From JAVBSN01 sp031547045 (GTDB lineage: Bacteria; Bacillota; Clostridia; Lachnospirales; Lachnospiraceae): a DNA stretch of 64,000 nt. This document shows positions 35,715 through 44,634 of the stretch, in pieces. The stretch is from NCBI GenBank assembly GCA_031547045.1, contig JAVBSN010000007.1:1-64000 (forward strand). The letters are read 5' to 3'. Under the pieces are notes generated by a model, which saw nothing but the letters and a program-made list of their open reading frames with translations, did not search any database and had not been told where the DNA came from. The stretch's first letter is position 1. Every line of letters starts with the position of its first letter. The translations under genes and the position numbers were made by a program.

Positions 35715-36486
35715 ATTGACCTCTTCCTAACATATCTATAACTTCCTCTATAGTGTATCCTTCTTCATCTATTGGTCTATCAATAATAACTGCCTTAATT
35801 CCTGCTCTATTTACTGCCATTAACTTTTCCGCAAATCCACCTACTTGTCCTGATTCCTTAGTAAGTAAATACTTGGCATCAAACTCCTTAATCATAGAAT
35901 AATTTTCTTCCTCTGAAAAAGGCCCTTGTAGTGAAATAATATGGGATTCATCAAAACCTATTTCCTTACATTTATTAATCATTTCTTCACTTGGAAGTAT
36001 TCTTGCATATACTCTATCTTGGTATTTGGACAACTTCTTCATTAACTCTAGTTCTTTACTTCCTGTAGTTGCTAAAATATTTCCACTAGTATTTTCTAAA
36101 TAACTAATTGCCTCTTCCATATTTGCTACTCTTACATAAGCGTTAACATCTATATTCAAATCATCTACATTAATTCTCTCCCTAGTAACTCTTATATATT
36201 TAGAATTTGTATTATTACAAGCCTCTATAATATTTTCTGTTGCAATCTTTGCATAGGGATGAGTTGCATCTATAACAAGACTTGGAGATTCCTTAACCAT
36301 AATATCTTCCATCTCTTTCCTAGACATTGGTTTAGTTAATATTTTAATATTATTATCTGCATCTAATAGATTTTTTCCATAGTCAGTTGTAACACACACG
36401 ACTGCTGGTATACTATTTTTATGTAGATACTCATATATAATTCGTCCTTCAGTTGTTCCTGCAAAAAGTATAACCTTCTTATACAT
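35707..36486 (-). CDS. cbiJ: cobalt-precorrin-6A reductase
   Basis: The 259-aa NAD(P)H reductase starts with ILFAGTTEGRIIYEYL and has SLVIDATHPYAK near residue 70, LATTGSKELELM near 135, and KESGQVGGFAEKLMAV near 210, all typical of CbiJ/CobK. It reduces the macrocycle before C5/C15 methylation. It overlaps cbiH and cbiET by 8 nt each. Confidence 0.95.
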   Translation of the reverse strand: MYKKVILFAGTTEGRIIYEYLHKNSIPAVVCVTTDYGKNLLDADNNIKILTKPMSRKEMEDIMVKESPSLVIDATHPYAKIATENIIEACNNTNSKYIRVTRERINVDDLNIDVNAYVRVANMEEAISYLENTSGNILATTGSKELELMKKLSKYQDRVYARILPSEEMINKCKEIGFDESHIISLQGPFSEEENYSMIKEFDAKYLLTKESGQVGGFAEKLMAVNRAGIKAVIIDRPIDEEGYTIEEVIDMLGRGQYD

Positions 36487-37207
36487 CTCTATATCCTCTT
36501 GGAGTTACCATTTTACCATTAATATTCTTTGTCTTACTATTTCCTATATATACTGTTGTAAACATATCTACCTGAGTGTTTCTTAGCTCACCTAGAGTAG
36601 TTATATAGGCTTCTTCATCTGCCCTACCAATATTTCTTACATATCCACACACTGTAGATTCTGTCCTATATTCTAATACTATATCACATGCCATGCTAAG
36701 ATAATCTGAACGTTTCTTACTAGATGGATTATATATACATATAACCATGTCACTCATTGCACCAGCCTGTATTCTTTGCTTAATTAACTCAATTGGCGTT
36801 AATAAGTCACTTAGACTTACTGTCATAAAATCGTGTGATAAAGGCGCTCCAAGAACTGATCCACCACTAGCTGCTGCCGTTACTCCTGCTATTACATTTA
36901 CTTTACTAGCTTCTTCTGGCTTGTCTTCCATAAGTTCATACACTAGACTTGCCATTCCATATATGCCACTATCACCACTACATACAAGGGATACATTCTT
37001 ACTGGCACTTTCTTCTATGGCTATCTTACATCTATCAACTTCTTTCATCATTGGAGTAGCCATATACTCCTTATCTGGAAAATAAGGTTTAATAAGTTCT
37101 GTATATGTGGTGTAACCAATAATTAAATCGCTTTCCTCTAAAGCCTTAACAGCTTCATTGGTCATATATTCATATCCGCCCGGTCCAAAACCTACGATGT
37201 TTAACAT
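36479..37207 (-). CDS. cbiH: cobalt-precorrin-3 C17-methyltransferase
   Basis: The 242-aa tetrapyrrole methyltransferase has VGFGPGGYEYMTNEAV at the N-terminus, VCSGDSGIYGMASLVYE near 77, and GVTAAASGGSVLGAPLSHD near 108, which is specific for CbiH/CobJ ring contraction. No extra C-terminal iron-sulfur domain is present. It overlaps cbiG by 7 nt and cbiJ by 8 nt. Confidence 0.96.
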   Translation of the reverse strand: MLNIVGFGPGGYEYMTNEAVKALEESDLIIGYTTYTELIKPYFPDKEYMATPMMKEVDRCKIAIEESASKNVSLVCSGDSGIYGMASLVYELMEDKPEEASKVNVIAGVTAAASGGSVLGAPLSHDFMTVSLSDLLTPIELIKQRIQAGAMSDMVICIYNPSSKKRSDYLSMACDIVLEYRTESTVCGYVRNIGRADEEAYITTLGELRNTQVDMFTTVYIGNSKTKNINGKMVTPRGYRDV

Positions 37208-38241
37208 ATTTTTATTTCCTTCCTTGCAACAGCTATTGTTATTCCATCTCTTGCTTGTTTTCTAACTAGTAACTTACTACTCTTACTTCCTAATATAGCT
37301 GAGCGTTCACATACATTATCTACACCTACTGTTTCCATAACAAATTGGGAGGTACTAAAATCACCTTCAATTTGTTCTAATTCTTCCGATGAAAATGTAA
37401 TAAAAGGAACATCTAATTTATTTGCTGTTTCTTTTATTCCTACTTCGTCTTTTTTCTTATCTATTGAGGCTATAAGATTAATTCTATTTACATCAAGATT
37501 ATTTGCTTCTAATACTTCCCTTAAAAATACTTCAATATCTATACTGGACTTACCTTTTTTACAACCGATTCCTACCACTAAATCTTTGGGTATAAGTCTA
37601 CAAGTAATAGGAAATAGACTTCCTATATTGTCACCTATTACTACACCACATTCTGGTATACTGTCCATATCTCTACTAATAGGCACTAGATTCTTAAGGT
37701 TATCATCCTTATAATCAAACTCACTAATATATCCTACTGGTTCATTATTTAATAATCTTGCTGATACTTCTTTTGCTGATTTCAGATCCGATATATATAG
37801 ATTATTTTCTTTTGCAAATACATCTACTGCAAATCTATTATTATTGTCTGTAGCTGTTGTTATTATTGACTGTGCTTCTATCATATTAGCAACCTTAATA
37901 CTTAACTCATTGGCTCCACCTAGATGTCCCGATAATAAGGATATTACATACTGTCCACAATCATCTATAACAAGTATTGCTGGGTCTATATCTTTTCCTA
38001 CAAGAAATGGTGCTATACTTCTTACTGCAATTCCTGTAGCACTAATATATATTATTGCATCATATTTATTAAAAATGTCGCCTACTAATTGCCCTATATC
38101 ATTAAACTCTTTTAATTCTTTGTAAGGGTATTTATAAAAACCATAGCTATCTGCATCTATACAATCTTCTCTAAGTTTTATATTCAATTTATTATTCAGC
38201 TCTGCTCCCTTATGGGTAAATGATATTATAGCTATGTTCAT
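37201..38241 (-). CDS. cbiG: cobalt-precorrin-5A hydrolase
   Basis: The 346-aa protein opens the lactone and releases acetaldehyde. It has the CbiG N-terminal ISFTHKGAELNNKL, ISATGIAVRSIAPFL near 72, LLSGHLGGANELS near 103, and the C-terminal domain starting GIGCKKGKSS near 225. All three CbiG subdomains are present. It sits between cbiF and cbiH. Confidence 0.96.
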   Translation of the reverse strand: MNIAIISFTHKGAELNNKLNIKLREDCIDADSYGFYKYPYKELKEFNDIGQLVGDIFNKYDAIIYISATGIAVRSIAPFLVGKDIDPAILVIDDCGQYVISLLSGHLGGANELSIKVANMIEAQSIITTATDNNNRFAVDVFAKENNLYISDLKSAKEVSARLLNNEPVGYISEFDYKDDNLKNLVPISRDMDSIPECGVVIGDNIGSLFPITCRLIPKDLVVGIGCKKGKSSIDIEVFLREVLEANNLDVNRINLIASIDKKKDEVGIKETANKLDVPFITFSSEELEQIEGDFSTSQFVMETVGVDNVCERSAILGSKSSKLLVRKQARDGITIAVARKEIKIC

Positions 38242-38252
38242 ATAGTATCCTC

Positions 38253-39011
38253 CTAACTTTCTTTGCCTTCTCTAAATTCTGTAGTAAAATGCTCATCATA
38301 TAACTTTGACAGTTCATAATCTGAATCTAATACATCACCTATTACAATAAGGGCTGTCTTACGAATATTATTATCTGCTGCAAGGCTTGGCAAATCCTTT
38401 AACTTACCCCTTACAATTTTCTCATCTTCCCATGTTGCCTTATATACAATTGCGCATGGCGTTTCTTCACTATAGTTTCCTTGTAATAGTTCTGCCCTTG
38501 CTTCTTCTAATAAACCTGTGCTTAAGAATAATACCATTGTACTTCCATGAGTTGCTAGACTTCTTAGCTTCTCCATTTCTGGAACTTCAGTACGTCCTTC
38601 CATTCTTGTAATAATTACAGTCTGAGATACTCCTGGTAATGTGTATTCTGTCTTAAGAGCTGCTGCTGCTCCACAAAAACTACTTACTCCTGGACATACT
38701 TTATATTTAATATTTTCCTTGTCTAATATATCCATCTGCTCTTTTATCGCACCATATAAACTAGGATCTCCTGTATGAAGGCGTACAATATTTTTACCTA
38801 AACTATTACCTTCTATCATAACTGTCATTACTTCTTCTAGATTCATTATTGCACTATTATATATTTCACAACTTTCAGATGCATATTTAAGAAGTTCAGG
38901 ATTAACTAGTGATCCTGCATATATAATAATATCTGCATTCTCTAATAATCTCATTCCCCTTAATGTAATTAAATCAACTGCTCCTGAACCTGCTCCTACA
39001 AAATCAACCAT
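38253..39011 (-). CDS. cbiF: cobalt-precorrin-4 C11-methyltransferase
   Basis: The 252-aa tetrapyrrole methyltransferase has FVGAGSGAVDLITLRG at the start, RLHTGDPSLYGAIKEQ near 77, and PGVSSFCGAAAALKTEYTLP near 103, which identify CbiF/CobM. It lies 11 nt from cbiG and 101 nt from cbiD. That 101-nt gap holds no visible structure. Confidence 0.96.
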   Translation of the reverse strand: MVDFVGAGSGAVDLITLRGMRLLENADIIIYAGSLVNPELLKYASESCEIYNSAIMNLEEVMTVMIEGNSLGKNIVRLHTGDPSLYGAIKEQMDILDKENIKYKVCPGVSSFCGAAAALKTEYTLPGVSQTVIITRMEGRTEVPEMEKLRSLATHGSTMVLFLSTGLLEEARAELLQGNYSEETPCAIVYKATWEDEKIVRGKLKDLPSLAADNNIRKTALIVIGDVLDSDYELSKLYDEHFTTEFREGKES

Positions 39012-39112
39012 ACTAACCTCTATCTTTCTATGTATATAACAATCTTCTCTGTATTTATCTTTTTATACTCAATCATCTATATCTATCTTTTAAATCTACC
39101 CTTATATATTTT

Positions 39113-40219
39113 CTATCTGCTTATATGCTGCGTCTTACCTAATAATCCCTTATTAGTTGAAAATACAATTGCACCTATCTTCATATTATCTCCTGCCCTA
39201 TGAGAAAGATGATAATATATTTTATCTATTAACACATCCATCGTCTCGGATAAATAATTTTCTTCATCTAATATACTTACTGCTTCTTCTGTTGTATTAG
39301 CCTCTAAAACTTTTCTTGCTAGTTCACTATTACCTCCTGCTAATATAACTGATGCGGCTAAGGTTTCCATTCTTCCATCTGCATATTTTGAATGAGTATT
39401 CATAACTCCTGAACCCAATTTAACTAACTTGCCTATATGCCCTATTAGTAATAGACTATCAAATCCTAATTCTACTGCTTTATCTATAGAGTCTCCTATA
39501 TAGTTACTACATTTAACACATTTATCTAAATCAATATCTAGATTTTCTTTTATATATTCTGCTCCATAATTACCTGGTGTAATTATTAGATTCTTATTTC
39601 CTTCTTCTATTTGCTGTCGCATCTCAATCTCAATTGTATCTAACAACGCTTTCTCACTCATTGGCTCAACAATTCCTGTTGTTCCAAGTATAGATATTCC
39701 ACCCTCTATTCCAAGTCTTGGATTAAAGGTTTTCTGTGCAAGTTTTTCTCCATCTGGTATAGATATAATAACCTCTATGCCACCTGTATATGAATACTTA
39801 TTGCATATCTCTTCTACTGACTCTCTAATCATAGTCCTTGGTACTGAATTAATTGCAGCTTCTCCTACCTGCTGATCAAGTCCTAGCTTTGTAACTCGTC
39901 CAACTCCTGTACCACCATCAATTACTATTTCACTTTTATTCTTTCTAACTTGTGAAAATACAAATATGCCATCTGTAATGTCAGGATCATCTCCACTATC
40001 TTTTCTTATTGCACATGTTACTTTTTCTGAATCTTTGTGTGTATTCTCAACATCTAACTCTAATTTTATTCCTGATGGTGTAATAAGTTCTACAACTTCT
40101 ACTACTGTATTACCTAATAACATTTCCACTGCTGCCTTAGTAGCTGCTGCTGCACATGAGCCAGTTGTATATCCACATCTTAACTTTTTTTGATTCTTGT
40201 AAACATATCTATCTAACAT
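39113..40219 (-). CDS. cbiD: cobalt-precorrin-5B C1-methyltransferase
   Basis: The protein of about 368 aa is the SAM-dependent CbiD. It has RCGYTTGSCAAAATKAAVE near residue 13, RKDSGDDPDITDGI, GGTGVGRVTKLGL, GTTGIVEPMSEKAL, and LIGHIGKLVKLGSGV. GTG 40231 would give 372 aa, but ATG 40219 is better spaced from AAGGAAAGG. It lies 23 nt from cbiL. It marks the anaerobic pathway together with CbiG and CbiK. Confidence 0.95.
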   Translation of the reverse strand: MLDRYVYKNQKKLRCGYTTGSCAAAATKAAVEMLLGNTVVEVVELITPSGIKLELDVENTHKDSEKVTCAIRKDSGDDPDITDGIFVFSQVRKNKSEIVIDGGTGVGRVTKLGLDQQVGEAAINSVPRTMIRESVEEICNKYSYTGGIEVIISIPDGEKLAQKTFNPRLGIEGGISILGTTGIVEPMSEKALLDTIEIEMRQQIEEGNKNLIITPGNYGAEYIKENLDIDLDKCVKCSNYIGDSIDKAVELGFDSLLLIGHIGKLVKLGSGVMNTHSKYADGRMETLAASVILAGGNSELARKVLEANTTEEAVSILDEENYLSETMDVLIDKIYYHLSHRAGDNMKIGAIVFSTNKGLLGKTQHISR

Positions 40220-40242
40220 AGCTCCTAACACCTTTCCTTAGT

Positions 40243-40926
40243 CTATTTAACTACAATAGTTGTAAAATAGCTAATATCATCACCCATATCTTCATCAGCT
40301 TTTAAAAACTTCTCACTAGGAAGACCACAATCCTTTGCTATAATAGCATTTTCACCTAAACCTGATTCACATATATATTGTTTTACATTTTCAAGTTTGC
40401 CACCACTTTTCATAATTACTTTAGTTCCTGACATACTTGTATACTTTTCAAATTCCTTATTTGCTGCTGGAATAACCATTAATACTTCCTTACCTGATAC
40501 TAGGGGCATTCCTGTCTTAGCTGCTATATCACAAAAACAAGGCACTCCTGCACAAACTATTACCTCATATCCTAACTGTTCAACTTTCTCTTTTATATAA
40601 GAAAATGTTGAATATATAGATATATCTCCAATATTAGGCATAGCAACATTAATTCCCTTGTCTAGATATTGGGTTATATTGTTAGCAATATTTCTATGAC
40701 TTTCATCTAATACATCCTTATCCGTAGACATAAGAAAATCAACATATAAAATCTCTTTATTATCTAAATCAACTGTCTGCTTCATAATTGACAAAGCCAT
40801 TGTATTTTGTTCCTTAGTTCTTGGAACTGCAATGACATTGCATTCTTCTAATATTCTAACTGCCTTTAAGGTCATTAGCTCTGGGTCACCTGGACCTACA
40901 CTAACACCATATAATATTCCTGCCAT
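40243..40926 (-). CDS. cbiL: cobalt-precorrin-2 C20-methyltransferase
   Basis: The 227-aa tetrapyrrole methyltransferase begins GVSVGPGDPELMTLKAVR and has MPNIGDISIYSTFSYI near 115 and AGVPCFCDIAAKTGMPL near 145. It performs the first peripheral methylation after cobalt insertion. It follows the isochorismatase-family gene by 39 nt. Confidence 0.96.
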   Translation of the reverse strand: MAGILYGVSVGPGDPELMTLKAVRILEECNVIAVPRTKEQNTMALSIMKQTVDLDNKEILYVDFLMSTDKDVLDESHRNIANNITQYLDKGINVAMPNIGDISIYSTFSYIKEKVEQLGYEVIVCAGVPCFCDIAAKTGMPLVSGKEVLMVIPAANKEFEKYTSMSGTKVIMKSGGKLENVKQYICESGLGENAIIAKDCGLPSEKFLKADEDMGDDISYFTTIVVK

Positions 40927-40965
40927 ATTTACCTCTTTTGTCTAATTGTATATTCCATTCTGAGT

Positions 40966-41490
40966 TCACTTTTTCATCCTATTAATGGTTTCTTCAATAG
41001 AAATACTCGCCCCATATCTGCCATTCCACATAAATTCATTATAATATTTATAGCTGGTTTCCGCCGACATAAAATCATTATCAAAGGTTGAATTTGCATT
41101 TTGGGGTATAATCATCTTGAAACCATGTTCAAAGCCACATTTAATCGTTGCATCAATACAGTAATCTGTCTGCAATCCTACAACCACCACCGTTTGTTCC
41201 TTCTTCTCTTTCAGATACTCCAACAATCCAGTGCCTTTAAACGAGCTATTTACAGTCTTATCAAAAATTCTTTCACTCTGTTCTGGTTCAAATCCTTCAT
41301 AAATTTCAAATCCGTCTGTTCCTCTTGTCAATTCCGCACCCACTCCGTCATCATGTCTTACATAGATAACCTCAACACCATTTTCTCTTGCCACAGCAAT
41401 TAAATTCTTAACATTATTTTCAAACTCATCAAAATTATATAAATCTTTGTTGGTTATCAATTTTTGTGTATCAACTACTAACAATACCAT
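40966..41490 (-). CDS. isochorismatase-family cysteine hydrolase
   Basis: The 174-aa enzyme has the catalytic triad of the family: Asp in LLVVDTQKLI, Lys in FDKTVNSSF, and Cys in GLQTDYCIDATIKCG. Such enzymes hydrolyse amides or vinyl ethers, for example nicotinamide or isochorismate. GGGGAGG precedes ATG 41490. The longer frame to 41535 is not needed. It is inserted between cbiK and cbiL and looks slightly richer in GC than its neighbours. A nicotinamidase-like role near CobT would make metabolic sense but is speculation. Confidence 0.85.
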   Translation of the reverse strand: MVLLVVDTQKLITNKDLYNFDEFENNVKNLIAVARENGVEVIYVRHDDGVGAELTRGTDGFEIYEGFEPEQSERIFDKTVNSSFKGTGLLEYLKEKKEQTVVVVGLQTDYCIDATIKCGFEHGFKMIIPQNANSTFDNDFMSAETSYKYYNEFMWNGRYGASISIEETINRMKK

Positions 41491-41545
41491 ATTTGCCTCC
41501 CCTACTATTACGCTTCTATTTTCCCAGATTAACATACTGAATAAA

Positions 41546-42313
41546 TTAGATGTATACCTTCAAATGTTCAAGGTACATATTACGAATCTCTTCATATTCA
41601 CCCATACCTTTTAATACAACTCTTACTGCATATCCCCGTTCTTCTAACTTAGATTTCCAACTATCTGAGTCTTCTCCTACCATATCATTATTAGCATGGT
41701 CACCAGCTACAAGCATTAGAGGGGTAATTACTACTTTCTTATAATTAGTGTTTTGTAAATTAGATATAATATCATCTATTGTTGGCTCTGCTTCAACAGT
41801 TCCAATATAAATATGTTTATATCGGTCTTGTAATAATTGATTTTGAAACTTACTATATACACTATTTATTTTATGTTCTGTTCCATGCCCCATTAAAACA
41901 ATGGCTTCATCATCTTCTAATTCAAATATTTTTCCATAGAATTCTGATAATCTTGCCAAATCTTCGGCTGAATACATTAGAGGTATTCCTATAGTAAGTT
42001 TCTTAAAGCTATTCTTATATTTCATGGCTTGTTTACATAACTTGTCGTATTCATCACCAGCAATTAAATGAGTTGGTTGAACTATAACTTCTTCTATACC
42101 ATCATCTAACATATCTTCTAATGCTTCTTCAACATCTGGAATATTGATATTTCGTTTTCTAAGTTTGTCCATTATTATGGTGCTAGTAAATGCTCTAACT
42201 ATTTTATAATCTGGATATGCTTCTCTAAAAGTATTTTCCAATGCACCTATATTTAGTTCTCTTGTATCATCATAACTTGTTCCAAAACTAACTACCAATA
42301 TTCCTCTATTCAT
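41546..42313 (-). CDS. cbiK: sirohydrochlorin cobaltochelatase, CbiK type
   Basis: The 255-aa class II chelatase inserts Co2+ into sirohydrochlorin. It has VVSFGTSYDDTREL at the N-terminus, EEVIVQPTHLIAGDEYDK near 75, LMGHGTEHKINSVYSKF near 135 with catalytic His, and TPLMLVAGDHANNDM near 200 with the second His. No signal peptide is present. It sits next to the cobalt transporter genes, as expected for metal delivery. Confidence 0.95.
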   Translation of the reverse strand: MNRGILVVSFGTSYDDTRELNIGALENTFREAYPDYKIVRAFTSTIIMDKLRKRNINIPDVEEALEDMLDDGIEEVIVQPTHLIAGDEYDKLCKQAMKYKNSFKKLTIGIPLMYSAEDLARLSEFYGKIFELEDDEAIVLMGHGTEHKINSVYSKFQNQLLQDRYKHIYIGTVEAEPTIDDIISNLQNTNYKKVVITPLMLVAGDHANNDMVGEDSDSWKSKLEERGYAVRVVLKGMGEYEEIRNMYLEHLKVYI

Positions 42314-42314
42314 A

Positions 42315-42632
42315 CTATTTTTCCTTCTCTTCTAGCTTCTTACGCTCAACAAAACGTCCCATATTGTATGCTATTATTCCTACGCCTATTCCTGTTTGTA
42401 TACAGAACAATAGGCATTCTGTCTCACCTGAAAGTTCCCCATCTATTATTGTTTCTATTATAGGCGTAAACCATGTCACATATTCTTCACCATTAATCTC
42501 CTCAACTACTTGACTTCCTGAATCATCTGAACCACCAAATTCTGCATTCTTAAGTGTTAATAATGGTATTATCATTATTAATACTATGATTACAAGCATC
42601 ACTGCTATTAATCCCTTATCCTTTTTGCTCAT
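42315..42632 (-). CDS. cbiN: cobalt ECF transporter small component CbiN
   Basis: The 105-aa protein has two membrane helices (AVMLVIIVLIMIIPLL and FCIQTGIGVGIIAYNMG) flanking an outer FGGSDDSGSQVVEEI loop, the layout of CbiN. It helps load Co2+ into CbiM. A frame start at 42656 places the AGGGAGG site inside the coding part, so ATG 42632 is chosen. It overlaps the end of cbiM by 17 nt. Confidence 0.92.
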   Translation of the reverse strand: MSKKDKGLIAVMLVIIVLIMIIPLLTLKNAEFGGSDDSGSQVVEEINGEEYVTWFTPIIETIIDGELSGETECLLFCIQTGIGVGIIAYNMGRFVERKKLEEKEK

Positions 42633-43380
42633 TAGTATCCTCCCTAATGTAACCAATTGCTGTTAGTTCTGGTCTTGCATATGTATCTAGTGCCATTACC
42701 ATAATAACTGTAAGCATTCCCTCAATAACTGCTAAAGGTAATTGTGTAGGTGCAAATACAGCCATAAACTTAAGTGTAGATGTTAACACCCCACCCTCAC
42801 TAGCTGGATAAGCAAGTCCTAATTGTATACTTGTTACTATGTAAGTAAATAAATCTCCTAACATAGCAGCTAAAAATATTGCTATTCTTTTATTAACTTT
42901 AAACATACCACATAATTTATAAATTCCAAATGCTACTATAGGACCTGCAATAGACATAGAAAATATATTTGCACCAAGTGTTGTAATACCTCCATGTGCT
43001 AATAGTATTGCCTGAAATATTAATACAATTAATCCTAATACACATACTGCACTTGGACCTAATAAAATAGCACCAAGACCTGTTCCTGTCATATGTGAAC
43101 TACTTCCTGTAACTGATGGAATCTTTAAAGATGATATAACAAATATGAAAGCACCTGCCATTGCAAACATGGTTATAGATCTTCTATTTTCCTTTACTTT
43201 ATTATTTATAGATATAACTCCATACACTACAAATGGTAGCGAAACTATTCCCCATGCTATACAATAAGCTGGTGGTAAATATCCCTCCATAATATGCATC
43301 GCATTTGCTACTGGAGTAATTGCAAATATCGCTGATAAAATAATTGATAACTTAATTAACTTCTTTTGCTTCTTTGACAT
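42616..43380 (-). CDS. cbiM: cobalt ECF transporter substrate-binding component CbiM
   Basis: The 254-aa membrane protein captures Co2+. A signal-like stretch ends at TPVANA, after which MHIMEGYLPP follows. In CbiM/NikM the mature N-terminal Met-His binds the metal. Six to seven helices are visible and the SSHMTGTGLGAILLGP segment is typical. It is the first gene after the cobalamin riboswitch and starts the biosynthetic operon. The energising CbiQ and CbiO are encoded 1.3 kb away on a separate transcript. Confidence 0.95.
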   Translation of the reverse strand: MSKKQKKLIKLSIILSAIFAITPVANAMHIMEGYLPPAYCIAWGIVSLPFVVYGVISINNKVKENRRSITMFAMAGAFIFVISSLKIPSVTGSSSHMTGTGLGAILLGPSAVCVLGLIVLIFQAILLAHGGITTLGANIFSMSIAGPIVAFGIYKLCGMFKVNKRIAIFLAAMLGDLFTYIVTSIQLGLAYPASEGGVLTSTLKFMAVFAPTQLPLAVIEGMLTVIMVMALDTYARPELTAIGYIREDTNEQKG

Positions 43381-43420
43381 ATTGCCTCCTTCAACATTTT
43401 ATAAGATATTTATCCTTCTT

Positions 43421-43474
43421 ATAAAATAAAAAATGCCTAGTTTCTTGCATATAAATTTGCAATAAAACTGGCAT
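43421..43474 (-). terminator. riboswitch expression-platform terminator
   Basis: On the minus strand ATGCC...ACTAGGCAT forms a long imperfect stem (43433-43474) with AGTTTTATTGCAA/TTGCAAGAAACT pairing inside, followed by TTTTTTATTTTAT. It lies between the cobalamin aptamer and cbiM, as expected for B12-triggered termination. Confidence 0.82.
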
Positions 43475-43479
43475 AACAA

Positions 43480-43506
43480 CAATACTCTTGTAACATACAA
43501 AAGTAT
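43480..43506 (-). promoter_or_regulatory. leader hairpin between aptamer and terminator
   Basis: AATACT-C-TTGTA and TACAA-A-AGTATT pair perfectly around a 3-nt loop. It lies just before the terminator and may help switch folding. Confidence 0.4.
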
Positions 43507-43556
43507 TATTATTTGCTTCTAGTCATCGCTCGTAACTATGCAACATCTATGAATAA

Positions 43557-43710
43557 AAGGCAGGTATTCTGACTCTGGCTTCATTGCTATATCTTGTCTT
43601 CCCAGTTTCCCAGTGACTTATCTAGATACAACTCTTCCATTACAGCGGCGGGACCGTAAGGGATTCTCACCCTTTTCCCTATTATCCTGTAGCATTACCA
43701 CAAGCACCTT
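43557..43710 (-). promoter_or_regulatory. cobalamin riboswitch: cobalamin riboswitch (AdoCbl aptamer)
   Basis: Read on the minus strand, the conserved parts occur in order: GGTGCTTGTGG, AATAGGGAA, GGGTGAGAATCCC, ACGGTCCCGCCGCTGTAA (the B12-box region), AAGTCACTGGGAAACTGGGAAG, and GCCAGAGTCAGAATACCTGCC. This is the established AdoCbl aptamer. The 534-nt gap from 43381 to 43914 is filled by this aptamer, its terminator and two divergent promoters. It should shut off cbiM and the biosynthetic genes when cobalamin is plentiful. Confidence 0.95.
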
Positions 43711-43741
43711 TTCATATTTTCTATGTATTAAACTATTTCAA

Positions 43742-43771
43742 ATTATATATTATATTGTGTAGATGTGTCAA
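43742..43771 (-). promoter_or_regulatory. promoter of the cobalamin operon
   Basis: On the minus strand TTGACA (43771-43766) and TATAAT (43747-43742) are 18 nt apart, starting the RNA about 25 nt before the riboswitch aptamer. Confidence 0.75.
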
Positions 43772-43861
43772 TTTGGATTTTAGTGCTATTTCTATTAAAT
43801 CACCTCATTTTAATTTACCAACAGGGTACTTTAATATAATTTTATATTTTTTTTATTATTA

Positions 43862-43905
43862 CCTATCTCAATGTTATGCTATAATAATTATATACTTAAG
43901 ATAGG
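43862..43905 (+). promoter_or_regulatory. extended -10 promoter framed by an inverted repeat, PemK/MazF-like gene
   Basis: TGCTATAAT (43877-43885) is a perfect extended -10. CCTATCT (43862-43868) and AGATAGG (43899-43905) flank it, and the right arm overlaps the AGGAG ribosome site. This is a possible autoregulatory operator. Confidence 0.5.
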
Positions 43906-43914
43906 AGATTACAT

Positions 43915-44577
43915 ATGATATCTATTAATCGACAACAGCTCGATTCCATTTCTAAACAGCTTGATTCCAAGCAAACTAGCGGTAAAAACAATTCTACTTT
44001 ATATTCATTCTATGCTTCCTCCTTAACCAATCTAACTGATCTTACAAAGGACTTTTCAACGTATGAAATGTCTCATTGGATTAATAACAATGATAGGTGG
44101 ATTCATAATCGAAATATGACTGATACAATAAGCTATAAACGCGGTAGTATTCTTTTCATAGATTTAGGTGCAACAAATTTTCGTTATGAACCTTCTTTTA
44201 CACATCCTTGTGTTGTGCTAGCACAAAATAGCAAATTTATTCTTATAGTCCCTTGCAGTTCAAAAAAATACGGCAAAGGTTTTCCTGAAATAATTGATGC
44301 TACTCCTTCTGATGGTTTTTCCTACAATACAGGTATTCAAACCAAAAGTTTTAGATGGATAAGTAAAACTCGAGTTCTTTTCCCTATGGGTTCTACATCA
44401 TCAAGAATACTCAATCTAATTGATAAGAAACTTCTCTCTCTTATTCCCTCATATCAAAAAGAAATTACATTAAAAAATTCAAAAATATCTCAATTAACCA
44501 ACGAGTTAGAGTTATTAAAAAAATCCCTCAATATAGCCGAAAATAATATAATAGAATTTAATAAATCAAACAATTAG
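43915..44577 (+). CDS. PemK/MazF-like domain protein with coiled-coil tail, orphan
   Basis: The 220-aa protein has a central domain from about residue 78: YKRGSILFIDLGAT, then HPCVVLAQNSKFILIVPCSS and later KSFRWISKTRVLFP. This follows the strand order of PemK/MazF toxins (GDIxxVDLxP...PVVVL...VIVxPIT). Residues 1-75 are a helical extension and residues 185-220 a coiled coil, so it is about twice the usual MazF length. No antitoxin gene is next to it. Whether it is an RNase, a transcriptional effector or an inactive relative is not known. It splits the cobalt transporter genes. Confidence 0.72.
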   Translation: MISINRQQLDSISKQLDSKQTSGKNNSTLYSFYASSLTNLTDLTKDFSTYEMSHWINNNDRWIHNRNMTDTISYKRGSILFIDLGATNFRYEPSFTHPCVVLAQNSKFILIVPCSSKKYGKGFPEIIDATPSDGFSYNTGIQTKSFRWISKTRVLFPMGSTSSRILNLIDKKLLSLIPSYQKEITLKNSKISQLTNELELLKKSLNIAENNIIEFNKSNN

Positions 44578-44598
44578 TGTAAATTTAAATATAATGTA

Positions 44599-44628
44599 TT
44601 GACACACTTTGCTTTTATATGATATTAT
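44599..44628 (+). promoter_or_regulatory. strong promoter of the small RNA candidate
   Basis: A consensus TTGACA (44599-44604) and TATTAT (44623-44628) are 18 nt apart (ATATTA gives 17). It starts 21 nt after the stop codon of the PemK/MazF-like gene and has no coding frame after it. Confidence 0.75.
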
Positions 44629-44634
44629 TTCATT

